Origin: Coenobita brevimanus
Taxonomy: Eukaryota; Arthropoda; Malacostraca; Decapoda; Coenobitidae
Direction of reading: 5' to 3'
DNA: 64,000 nt
NCBI GenBank assembly: GCA_032717465.1
Contig: CM064658.1
Span: 61,001 to 125,000 of the forward strand
Below are positions 25,101-38,800 of this stretch, piece after piece (the stretch's first letter is position 1; each line of letters begins with the position of its first letter). The position numbers were made by a program, and so were the translations under genes. The notes below the pieces were generated by a model. That model ran no database searches, was not told the origin of the DNA, and saw nothing but the letters and a program-made list of their open reading frames with translations.

Positions 25101-26679
25101 TCCCTCAATTATCCGACGTAACAGAGCCAAAGGTATGTCAGGGTGATGGCTCCATCTGGATAATGGGCTTCTCCCCTGGCCCCCCCCTTGTAAAAGGCTA
25201 CTACAGTACATCGTACAACACTTGTTCCTGTTGTTTAACACAACTGTATCTGGTCCAGCAGACCTATAAACCAGAGCCAAGCAATTACCATGGTCAAGCA
25301 GACCCACCAACCACAAATAAGCAAACACTACTGCAGGTCCATACCCTTCAGTGATATGAAAAAACATGAAAAAAACAGCTACACAAGATAAATGCAGTGG
25401 GCACACAAAACAGAATAGTAAAATGGAATAACATATGATAAAACAGAATAAATTCATGGTACAGTACATTAAGATAAAATAAAATCAATCTCAACACTCA
25501 AAATACGACCATTCCACCATCCCACATCAATCATACCAAGGATCTCCTGCTTCTTCTGAGGCAGCACTGCTCTCTTTCTTTTCCCTGGTGAAGGGGCCAT
25601 CATCACACACCCTAGGAAGAGGCATGTAAGGAATAGCAAGGCCTGAAGCAGGTAGGGAACAACCACAAAAGCCACCACATGCACTGCCATAACAACTGTC
25701 CAAGAGGAGCTGTTCACAACACTGTCGCCACATGGGAATGACTGAGGGGGGTCCCTAGTGGATGCTGGGTGAACTATCCAGCCAGACAGAGCAGCACAAC
25801 CATGCTGTTCTTGCCCAGCTGGGTGTAAAAATGTTCGTGCGGCCATAATGTCCATCTGGATGCATGCATTTTGTCCGGATTAAATGGAAAAATACACAAA
25901 TAATGGTTTCAAACAGCCAGATCACAGCATCCGGGTAATGGATTGTCTGGGTAATGGATTGTCTGGGTAATGGACGTCCGGATAATAGGGGGATTACTGT
26001 ATACAGAGTGTGATGAAATTGTAACTCACCTGGCAAGTTACCCCAGAAGCAGCGCTTGCGGTGCTGGGGGGAAAAGTTAACTGCATCAATGAAAGCTGGC
26101 TCACGGTCAAAGAACCTGAGGAAATATTATGAATTCTGGTTAGGTGATACAACAGATTTTAAAACCATATGTGTTACATATATACTGCTATGTCTGTCTG
26201 TTTATCTATCTATCCATATATAATACTTTAGGCCTACTGGATATATGTATATACAGACCTCGCTATTACAGAGTAACCTGAGAAAAAGGCAGACGGTAGC
26301 CTATATCCAATAGTTTGATATGTAAGATGTCAAACAGGGACCCACTATACTGGACCTACGGTCAGTATATATGGTAAATGGTTCAGTAGGTACTCAATGC
26401 AGAAAAGTTATAAGACAAAAGTAAATCAGTAATGTATTGGTTTGGCCTGTGCTTATTGATACATAATAAACAAATAAGCAATACAAAACTAATGCTGGTC
26501 TCAGTTCAACAGATAATAATGAAAACAAGATGGAATATGGGGCCTGGGTTTTGTATTTACTAAATCTGTCCCACAGGTCACTGGATGCACTCCCTATACT
26601 AGCCCTTGGTTCAGTATACAATAAACTATGTCTGCTTGGGTAAGGGGGTATGTTATATCCACACCCAATACGGTATAAA

Positions 26680-26719
<40 letters not shown>

Positions 26720-29700
26720 TAGCTTTCCAGGAACCATGTGGTTTAGTGGTTAAAATGTTCCAGGCTGAGTTATGGTTTAGCACAAGTTTGAGACCCAAGA
26801 AGTGCATGGAGGTCTTTTGATCAGGTAAAGTCACAGAAGTAAGTAGGGTGGTCATCTACCGTTAAATGTACTGGACTATGGTATAGCCTACCCTCAGACA
26901 CCTATATCATGAAGTGGGTATGGCGCTTATGTTGAATGGCTGAGCATTTCCATAAACGTATCTCCACTAAACCCAAGTTATAATTTACGATCGTTCAGTT
27001 TATGATTGGGTTTCCATAAATGTAACCCATCTATAAAATGATGGAGACCTACTGGTGACTCAGTACACCAATAAAAAACAGGCAAATGTGCAATGAAAGT
27101 GAGAAGCAAAGAGGCAGAGGGATGGAACATGACTGGCATTATAAAGGCACTGATATTAAAATGAGGTCTACCGTACGTGCAGCATTTCCAGGAGGAATTC
27201 ACGAAGGTCTTTTCATGCTCACATTAATGTATGGGTGTTAGATTCTAGTGTGGCATGATGGGGTGGGGGGGAGTGAAAATGGAATTACTGAGGAAGTGCA
27301 GAGTGCATAAAATGGACAGAATACGACATAACATGATTCACAAAAGATGTGGAGTATGGAAAACTATTAATAAGAGGGCAAAAGTGTGCTTCAAGCAGAT
27401 GGTATAAGCACCTTTACTTCCTATGCTTGTGGAAGCACCTACCGTCTCTGGGGCACAGCAGCTTTGCTACCATCTGCACACAAGTGGCAAAAACCGCACA
27501 TTACAGGCCATTAATCACACACGCACGCACACACACACCGACATTCACCCGGCAAGGCTGTCACAAGAGGATGAAAATAGCCTCAGAGGTCATCAATCTA
27601 AACCAAAAGGGGAATGTCTGCTACTGGACCCCTAAACGTTACATGTGTAAAGCTTTGTTAAACATAACTGTGGGTTCAGAGAACTGTTACATACATTTAT
27701 TCAAATTCAATGTCACGAGTATAACTGACGGTCATTTCGAGAAGTAACTGCAAGTAGAAAGGGTATATTTCAATGTGGTAGGAGGCAAGATAGGCAGAGA
27801 AGGTGGATGGATAAGGTACATGAATGAATAAAGGCAAGGCTGAATGTTGGAGATGCTATAAAACTGGTAAGGAATCTAGTTGGTTGCATGAATTATGGTA
27901 TGTACAGAGGAGTACTTGACAAGTTTTCACTCTCTTGTACTCTATCTGGTGGATCTCTGTGAAAGTCATTAAAAAATAAATAAATAAATAAATATACATA
28001 AAATGTGCAAATGTTTAGGTCTGTGAAGTGCAGCCAGGATTTCAGAGACTTGAATGATGTGTGAATGAATGTTTGGCTCCTATGCTGGCCATGATGTGGA
28101 AAGTTTTGCCTCTTTCATGATTTCTCATTTCTTGTTTTCTGGGTCCTGCCACAACCCATCCTTAGATGGGATGATGACAATGACAGTGATGATGGAGTGC
28201 CTTACTCTACTAAACCACTAAACATGCATCTGTTGTTTATATGGTTACCACCCAGCATAGGAAATGGTTTTCTGGATTAACATGAAACAATTTAGTTTGT
28301 TACTCAGTGCAGAGTCACCTGCAGGTAATAATTAATACATCAAGTTGCTGGAATGTGGAAACCCCTTTCAAAAATGAATTATATAAAAATTTTGCTAATC
28401 AGATGCATTTAGCTAAGATGCAAAGAAGAAAGCAGTTATTCCGAGTAAGAAGTGTATAACATAAAGCATAGCAAATGTACTCAGGGATGGCAGACAATAA
28501 GCAAAGCAATGTTCAACATCCAGTGGCCAAGCATTGTTAGTCATCAGGATTTTATAATTTTACAATGCTTAGCTACAAAGACAAAACCCTTCTACAAATG
28601 ATGAAAATAGACTTCCAGCAAGCTAAACACTTGAAGCAAGCTAGCTTGTTGTTCTCACATCCCTTGCATCTTGTGCTGCAAGGAAGATATAGAATAACAT
28701 AATCTTTTCACATGAGAAAGTTCCGAGCTTTTCGGTAGCATCTGACATTGCAGACTGAAATGTGCATTATTACTGCTACTGTATTTACCAAATGTTCATG
28801 CACCCAGGCAGACAGTAGAGCAGAACATGCACGCTCATCTTGTACAAACCGGTGATGCACAAGACAACTAATGACATACACGCTGATCAGCTTCAGGTAA
28901 ACTTTTGGCATATTTCGAACGTTTTCGAAAAGCCAAAAAAGATGCCTTCCTTTATTATTGATCTGGATCTCCTTGTAGATCCGAAAATAATGGAAGAATA
29001 GAATTCCTGTTCCTGTATGATCTGCAAAGCCAAACAATTAATTAGTAAAACAATTAATTTGTAAAAATGCCATACTACAACTTAAAAGATACACAATTAT
29101 TATTTCTACTGTACAGGTACAGTACTACTGTACTATTTAATGCTGTACCTTTCTGTAGCATAATACAAACACAGTAATATCCCTAATTTACCAAATTCTA
29201 ACTACAAAAATAAAATTTATCAATACCTGCATTTCTTAGATGCACATTACAGTGCAAAAATTTGAGAATACAGTCTCCAACATTCCAAACTCAGTAATGT
29301 AACTGGAAAATTTGTTATTACATGTTTTTCAAATTAACCCTATGATAGTAAATGTAGAAAAGAGTAAAGTGATGGTTATTGAGAAGGTGACTCCCAGTGT
29401 GATGTTACAGTGAAGGAGAGAGACTGGAGCTGGTGAGAGAGTTCAAATACTTTGGGTAGTCATAGAAAAAGAGAGGAAAATGTGCAAAAGAAGTGGAAAG
29501 TAGAGTGACACAAGGAAGGACAGTAGCTGATGCAATGAAGGTCTTGATAAGAAACTGAGGCTTGAGTGTTGCAGCTGCATGAGGCTTACATGAAGGAGTG
29601 CTAGTGCCAACTTTAACATATGGATGTGAGACTATGGTGTGGCATGAAAATGAAAAGTCAAAAGTAAGAGCAGCAGAGACGGAACTGCTGAGGAATGTAT

Positions 29701-32700
29701 GTGGTGTACAGAGAGTGGACAGGGTACGGAATAATGTGATTTGTGAAAGATGCGAAGCGAAGAAGTCTGTGGACACCAGAATCGAAGAGAGTGTACTGAC
29801 ATGGTATGGCCATGTGGAATGAATGGATGACAACAGAGTGGTGAAAAGGGTATATCTTACAGACAGTGGATAGGATAGGGAATAATGTGATTCGTGAAAG
29901 ATGCAGAGTGAGGAAGTCTGTGGACAACATAATCGAAGAAAGTGTACCGACATGGTATGGCCATGTGGAGAGAATGGATGACAACAGAATGGTGAAAAGG
30001 GTATATCCGAGCAAATTTGAAGGAGGAAGGTGAGGCAGGCCAAGAAGGTGGAAGGATATGGTGGATGGGTGTGTGAGGAAGAGAGGAATGGCAGGTGGTG
30101 GGGCTAAGGGACTGACAAGAGATCAAGCTGGATGGATGAACGTTGTGAGAAGAATCGCACGATCAAGGATTTGGCACCCCATTTTAACATGACAGCGTTC
30201 GGATTGACTCAATCAGATACATTTAAGTGAAGCCACAGAATGTGGTGAAAGTTTTTGGCCGGTCAGATCGAGCCAGGATTCCAAGGACTTGAATGATGAG
30301 TGAATGGAACATGGCCCAATGAAATGGGCAAACTTTGGCTGTCCGGACGCTGCTACTCCTTACCCCACCCTAGGGTGGGAAAGGAGGTCTGGATGATGAT
30401 GATGATGATGAGTAAATTGATCATACCAAAATGAATGACAAGAAAAAGAAAACACAGTAGATTTTGAGACACGATGAAAATCTGAGTGGAATACAGCTTG
30501 GTAGGAAATCAGGGAAAAATGATCAGTAAACTACAGTATACTCTCTCTAAGATAGCAAAGGACACTGATAAGGGACTATACAAGCATTAATAAGTCCTAA
30601 ACTCCTTTACTATAGGAAATATACCCCAAACTAAAAAAAAAATAATCTGACAGAGCAACTAAAAAAAAAATATATATATCACGGTCTCATAAGATAATCT
30701 AAACACCATACAATATTTAGGGGTTAAAGATGCTGTACCGGTAGTAAACAAAACAAACACAGAAGTACAGTACGGTACAGCTTATATAAAAACAATCTAC
30801 TTGGGGATAAGAGTGTCATTTAATCCTAATGTTTATTAAAGCTGGTGTTCAAGGCTCATACTCTCACAGGATATGGATGTTCCCTAGCACCTCTTCCTTA
30901 GTTATTTATTTTTAGATGTGACTGGTTAATATGGTTTTGTACGTTACCTATGCAGAGTACAGTGATGTTAGGGGTCATGTAACACAGAATTGGTGAGTAA
31001 GGTGTAATAAGCAAAATAAACCACTTTGGTAAAGGTGTTGGGGAGCACCCTCAACCAACGAGAATATGAGCCCAACTGTTATCTTAATTTATGAATCAAA
31101 CTTTGTTACAAACTCACCATGGCTTGTTAGATACTGAATAGCAAGGCATAGTACCATATGAATCACTAATAATTCTAAATAAATTTTAAACTACACTGCA
31201 ATATGAAAATAAATAAAGTGGCAATGTGGTGGTGGAAGTGTTTACAAAATGTCAAGAAGAGGGAGACTGAATCCTGTACACCAAACCTTGTGGGTATATG
31301 AGACTGTTTGGCCAGCTTAAATACTACACCAAGTGGTCATTACAAGGGGGATTTACTACATATGCCATGATAAACAGGGAATCTAATCACTCACCAAACA
31401 AGCCCTTGCGATTGGCGTTGACAAAGCTAAGGTCATTGCAGGGTGAGCCTCCGATCAGTAAGTCAATTGGGCACAGCTCGGCAATCTAAAAGAATGCAAT
31501 CACAGGAGGATAGAGTGATAAGGTAATAAATGGGCAGTGTACTCAATCCGTTCTGCTTCTTAAATACCAAAAATGAACATAGTGCTAAAATATAAAAGTA
31601 CATAATTAACTGCAAAAAGGAAATGCTTGTGTTATGGGGAAAAATATCTTGTTTGAAAAAAAAAAAAAAGTTTTCCATCCATATCAGACAAATGAAAATC
31701 TTCCATAACCTCACCAAATTCACTCAGCCATATATTTTTCCAAATCCATAATTACAATGGAATCTCCTAATCGTGCGATCCTAAACAGTGGATTCATACT
31801 ACGGCAACATAGTGCAACAGTTTGCAATATCAGTAACTCGAGGAAATTAAACAAAATTCGCGAATGCAGCCTCAAAAGTGATGCTTTTCCGACGTCTCGT
31901 GCAATACGCACCCCACCGTTACTGTACCTAAAGCCCGCGTGTCTAGCTGGGTGTAAACCAATCATAGTCAAGCATGGCAATTACTAAGCCAATCATATTC
32001 AAGCACAGCAATTACTATAAGCCAATCACAGTGCTTCCCTCCCATGCCAAGCATGAAGGATGCACGCATTTCATGCCCCAGCTTCCAGCTCAGTGCACTG
32101 TCTCCTCTCCATTGTTTGGAATGTGGTTCCGGTGTGGCTTGTTACGAGAGGATTCCCCCCCCCCCCTCCAGCTGCCCAGTGTTACCTTGGCTGATCGTTA
32201 CCCTCCTATGACCACAACTTCTTTGATGATGCGGAAGAAAAAGAAGCCAACTTTAACGTACACCCAAAAGTTAGATGTAATAAGGAGGATTGACGGAAGT
32301 GAGAAGAAAGCCAAAGTTGCCCACCGTTATGGGCTTAATGAGGTAGTTCTATATCAAATGAATGCAGCGATTCCACCTATATTATAACAAACTCATGAAC
32401 TCAAGTTAAGTAATTTTGGTATACTTTATATTCAACACAGTTGCAACACTGTTGAACTATGACTGCAAGAAGTGAGTGGAAAAAAACAAAATAAACCTAC
32501 TTTGGGGAATTAAAGGAAGTGGACAGGTTACCCGCGGCAGTGTTTACCAACGATCTCTCCAATTGGCCTCTCTGTTTACCAACCACTGCTCTGACTGGAC
32601 ACATCAGTGTATCACAAATTCTAAATCTTCATTTATAGCTGTCAGAGGTAAGTTTATAAAAATACCCAGCAGCTGTGGTAATCCAGGCATAATAACATGT

Positions 32701-35700
32701 AACTTGTGAGAGACTCATTTCAACAGAAAATATGGAAATGCCGCACCCGTTTGGTAAAGAATTAATCCCAACAAATCGACAACTCTCGCAATGACATGAT
32801 GGCGGCTGAGAGTGACGATGACACTGCGTCCATTGTCTGCACACTGCACTCTGAGGGGTTCCTGATGGAGGCTGATGAGAAGGAAGCATCACAGAGGCGG
32901 CAGCACCCTCACCTTGTGCTGAGAGGCAGTCTGCCTCAATCCTCGGAACCCTTCCCCCATCCACTCAAGCAATGTTGTCAGTCAGTCAGGTGAGAATCTT
33001 AAAATATTGTTCACTCCCATTAAATATGCTTAACTAAATTCTTTTCCAGGTTGTTAGTGTCCACCAGTGACCAGTTTGATGTAGGTTCGGGGGTAAGGGG
33101 GGCAACTTTTCTGAGACGACAGACCCAAAAGTAGTTTTCCTCATAAGATTAGTTATTTCTAACTCGTGGAATTCTCAAATCGCATCATGTGCTCAGTCCC
33201 ACGATTTAGGAGATTCCACTGTATCATAAATTCCTTACGCTCCTCCTCAATATGCTTCTCCAGTCTTCTATCTATCTATCTATTGTCAGACGCCTCAATC
33301 CCGTTTGGGGAGGCCACAAACAAATCGCCTCCAAGTCACCCTGTCCCCCGCCATTTCACTCCCCTGCTCCCAACTCACACCCCCCTCTCTCATATACCTC
33401 TCCACCCCATCTCTCCATCTCAACGTATATATGATCCAAACACCCCCATCACTTATAAAACATCCTTGCTCATATCAATCACTAGACAGTCTGCAGTCTG
33501 ATACCTCCCCTATTGTTTTGGTACCATACTCCAATACAAATCAATCTCGCTACACAACTGATAATTCCACGATCGTTTGCTTACATGATCTTGATATTTT
33601 AGCACAATTTTCTTTATATACGATCGCCAACTTCACTTAAGCAACAGCCATGATCACCTACAAAGCACCATATTTTAGTATTCGATCACTACTATCCTTA
33701 CATTCAATAGATGACTGATTGGTATGCAACTGGTTTTCCATAAATGTAACTCAACTGCATACCAAGAGTGACCTGTATACTGTCCATATATCAACATCAT
33801 CATCATCAATATCCTTACCTTAACCCATTTTCCCTATCAATGGGGTCAGTAGAAAGTATAAAAGTATGCAAGTTTAAAAGCAGAAAAGTACAAACATTAT
33901 ATACCACTCTCATCTTCCACTTACCTTTTTATTGGTCAATCCCTGCACATCGCCCAGGTACTTGATATTCTCTCCGTGGTTGGCCTGAGCAACGTACAAG
34001 GCTGACGCGTTGATTTCTGAAGAATAGTAAACCTCTACTTCCAACCCCAGCTGCTTCAGTACCACCAATCCTGGTTAAAAAAAAAAAAGTTATCATTATC
34101 ACCATCATCACTGTCATTATGCACACCTTCTTTCCCACCCATGGATGGGGCAAAGTATGATCCCAAAAAAGAAAAAAAAAAAAACTCACACTCAAATCAA
34201 AATGGAGGAATGATCAACAGCATCCCAAGTCCAATGGGCAAGACACTCATTCACATAAATCACTGAAGCCCTTGGAATCCTGGCTCCAACATACATGCCT
34301 AATCATATTTCCCCCCCCCTCCCAGAGATGGACTCCACTTACACCTACTCTTCAGAATCAACCAATTACTATCATGGTTAAGATCGGTTTATCATCAGCT
34401 GAATAAAATCAATTGCAGACAGGATTACATTAAAAAGACACCACTTTTGTAACTAGGGTGGTGGCTGTAACGGTGATAATTATGTTGATGAAGGTGAATA
34501 AGATGATGATGATGATGATGATGATGATGGTGATGATGACAATGATGATGATGATGACAATGATGATGATGGTGATGATGGTGATGATGATGAGGATGAC
34601 AGTGATGACGATGATGATGATGATGTACTGACCCGTTGCAATGCCGTCGAACAAAGACAGGACTCGCAATGGCCGACCAGGAAACTCTGATGGACTAGGG
34701 GCCTGCTCTGGATTCTTTGCTGACCACTCGCATGTAAAAGTGGAATCAGAGACCGCCTGCGGGAACAAAGCCATGCAGTTATTCCACTGCTGAGAGAGAG
34801 AGAAAAAAAAAGGTGTGTGTGTGTGTGTGCGCACAAATGCGCATATGCATGAATATACATTTGCATATGCACTTTGTCATGAGCTCTTCCACACATAATT
34901 CATCAAGGTAATTAGATCCTGCCAATTCCCTTTGCCTCAGCAACTTTACACGTAACTTTTTTACTAATGAAATACTGTATATCCATCAACCTTTCTGGCC
35001 TCCATGCTTCCTGCCACCTTCTGATTCCCTCACACACAACCATTTCACTGTCCTATCTCCATCACTCTCTCTATACTAACATAACATTTAAGCAACCTCT
35101 CCTCCAGCAAAAACACAGTGCTTAAAAATGTCACAATACTAAGTGAAGGAAACCCTCTCAGCTCAGAGAGCTTTTTCATTTTATTCTTGCCATTTCCTGA
35201 TCCAGTTTAGGATGGCCTGTCGAATCTAAAAAAAACTTAGGAAGTCTTAATAAATCCCTTCAATGTGAGTCGAGGCGCTGGCAAGGAAGCCACACGTGGT
35301 GGCACTGTGCACCCTGGGTGGAGCAACCATGACATCCACCCAGCAGCCAAACCTCTTATTTCCCTGCACCTCACCATGGGAAGCAGGGTCCAACTCTGGT
35401 GATGCACTGTATACCAGATGGGGTGCAATATCCCTGCACGATAAATGTTCTGTACTGTACCTGACAGATGGCCCCACAGAAGCAGTTACTTATCTGTGGT
35501 TGATGGGTCTGTTCTGTCAGATAGACTCAGGTTAAACAACAACAGCAGCAACATATGCATTGACATTCCTAAGTTAATTGCAACCACTTGGTAGCAGCAA
35601 GAAAGCACTAAAACTTATGTCACCAGGACTCATGGAGCTATAAAAAAAAAAAAAAACTCTCTTTCCCATTCAAGGATGAAATGAGGTAGGTGCAGACAGC

Positions 35701-35777
35701 AAGAAAAAACTGACAGTAGGAGACTTAATCAACAGCACGCCTAATCAAATGGGCCACACACTCATTCAATCTCCATT

Positions 35778-35812
<35 letters not shown>

Positions 35813-38800
35813 TCAGGTACTTGAGGTGCTATCAGCTGGGTCAGTAACTGGGATAATATCTAACCGGCAATGATCTGGGTGCGATGAGGCCGTGGGTGTG
35901 GGGGTCATGGGGGGCGCAGAGGAAACATTCCCATGGATCTTTGTCCTTGATGGTCTGTACAGCATCAGGACCCACTAGCAGCATTATACACCCAATACAG
36001 TACACCCTGCAATGCATTGTGATCGAGGTAATTGCAAGTTTGGTGCTACTGTGCTGTAGAAGGAAGCTTAAAATATCAACACTGATAATTTTCATAATAC
36101 AGCATCAGCATAATTTATGCTACAAACAGATAAACATCACATAAAAACTTTAGTACTTGCTGGCCCATGTCATGATTTGATTTACCTATTAATAATGGAA
36201 TATAATAAGCACTTTCTCAAACACTATGAAAAGATGGATGGTGTTTAATATACTCTTCTAATTTACAGCAACATGGAAACATGGCGCTGTTCACTAAAGC
36301 CATTATTACAACATTGTTCTATTTCAATCACATTACGTGTTAATAACACAAAGTTATCAATGACAATATTTTTCAGATTCCTTGTTGCCCAAAACTAGGA
36401 AAGAGTCAGTTCCCACACAAATTTACTTTAGCACATTTCTTCTATCCTGACAGTGATCCTTAATCCCTTTCACCTCAGTCTTTGGCCAAATGTAGTCAAA
36501 CCGAAAGGTCAACTTGTGTCCTGTCCAGTAGTAAACAAAGAAACTCGCTTCTTTTTTACGTGCAATCACGACTTAGCATTCAAGTTGTGGGAATGACCCA
36601 GTTCCCTCAGGTGAGAACAAACCAACTACATCAGCATCCTCTTGTAATTCCTATTTTGATTTTTAAGAAGATGCATGAAAGGTTTCTTCATTCTCCTTTC
36701 CTTGTTCTGATAAAAACTAAAATCAGCCTCAGATGTTTTTCCTGACTGCACACAGAACAAGAGACATTGCAATTTGAGATCATGTGGAATCTATGAATGG
36801 TTTTAATCAATTTTGAGTGTAATATTATATGAAGGTCTACTTAACACATAGAGTATGGAAACAGCATACATTTCACACTGACCGCAAAGGTGAATAAAGC
36901 ACAACTCTGTCTCAGCAGGGGATTTTCACATGGCCACCACTGTTTACACATTCCATCACATCATGAAACAATGCTCCACACCACAATGCCTTCACTGGAG
37001 CTTTAATTTTGTGATGGAGGGTGCTGAGGACTGTTCAGTACAGTACAGACTGCATACTGCTCATCCTGACACCTTTATAGTTTATAACGAACTATTTCAG
37101 GGCATCCACAAAAGTTAATCTCACATAATAGCATTTTTACTTATCCAACACATTGAAGTTCCTCTAATTGCAGATTAAGGGGGTTCTACTGCAGTGCCTG
37201 CCTCACAGTGCTGGAGGGGGATGCCTTCACATAGTAACACTGATATAACTGAGCATCTCCAAAGTCCTGTTATTCAAATGTCCCTCAGTTCCCTCCTATC
37301 CCCAAAATGCTGGATGGTGGACTGCAGGAGAAGGGCAACTATGGCCCTAAGTCCACAGGGTTCATATTCCACGTGAACCTGCAGCTACAACTGCTACTTC
37401 CACCACCTGTTTCATGAAACATACCTGTGACAGTCATCAGAGTCACACAGCATCATCTCACCTGGGCAGCCACATATACAACAAAACGTCTGTAAGAAGA
37501 GGCATGTCAGCAATTAATATTTTTACACCTTCATATTTAGGTGGGACAAAAATGAGAAAACTGATGATAACATTTTCTTCTTTGGTTACTGGTACAATTG
37601 TTTAGCTCATCTATCATACAACCATCACATATATTTACAACCCCCATCCAATCCTAAACTACCCTACCAAGATCAAAAGGGCTCGGGACTAGGTATTTAA
37701 GAATCTGGACATTTATGGCTAAGGCTACTAGTTATTCAACCCTGAGGGGGCACTCCTTTTAACTAAACCCTGATGGACCACATGTAACTTATCATTAGCC
37801 ATTTACCCATGGGGAGAGGATGGAGGGCGAAAGACTGACGAAGAGAGTGTATGTGAGTGAGGTGGAGGGGGGAAGAGGGAGGGGGAGGCCGAGGATGAGA
37901 TGGAAGGATGGGGTGGAGAGGTATATGAGAGAGGGGGGTGTGAGTTGGGAGCAGGGCAGTGAAATGGCGGGGGACAGGGCGACTTGGAGGCGATTTGTTT
38001 GTGGCCACCCCAAACGGGATTGAGGCGTCTGGCAATAGATAGATAGATAGACACTCTAAAGAAACCTCCATACTGAGGGTGGGTGCACTCCAGCTGATGG
38101 TAATTGCCCAAACCAGCTGTTTACTTCAAATGAGCTCCAAAATATGTTGGGGAAAACCAAACATCAAATTTACTGCATATGGTGGAAGAATCTGTATGAA
38201 CTTTGTCTCAGTGTACTTGTGGCTACATTTCCAGCCTAAAAGTGATCACTGTGGGTAGTTACAAAAACTGTAGGCACATTTACTTCAATGGTATAGCACA
38301 TTTACCCTCATCTGACAATGATCCTCAACTCTCTCCACTCAGCTGATGGTCAAGTGAAGTCAGACTAAAGAGAGAACTTGACTAGTAACCATGGAAACTC
38401 ATTCCTACCTCAAGACTAAGCCTCATGAAATTTCATGTAACCACGACCTAGAATTTAGCTTGTGAGGGCAGCCTAGTTCCCTCAGATGAAAATAAACCGA
38501 CCTTATATCCCTCATGGTTAACGATGGCTATCTATACACTTATTACTCTAACTTGACCTAAAATTGTCTTCTCTCCATCCTGAATCCTGAGCTGTAACAT
38601 GAAACTGGCATGAGGATATGATGCTACCGGTAGTCACGAAATGTGCCACAGAAAAATACAGAGCCATATAACTGTCTTTTTCTGCCACTGAGTTATGTGA
38701 AGTATGCTGCAAAAGGATGAAAATCTTGGCCAAGTTAGTGTAAAAGAACTATAAGACATAATACTGTACTCTGTATATATAACTGATGAATTATTAAAAA

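Noticed and set aside
34430..34500. Hydrophobic Ile-rich extension of exon 15 reading through 34632
   Set aside because: It is translated from the GAT microsatellite past a GT donor; the DNMT3 homology continues at 34070.
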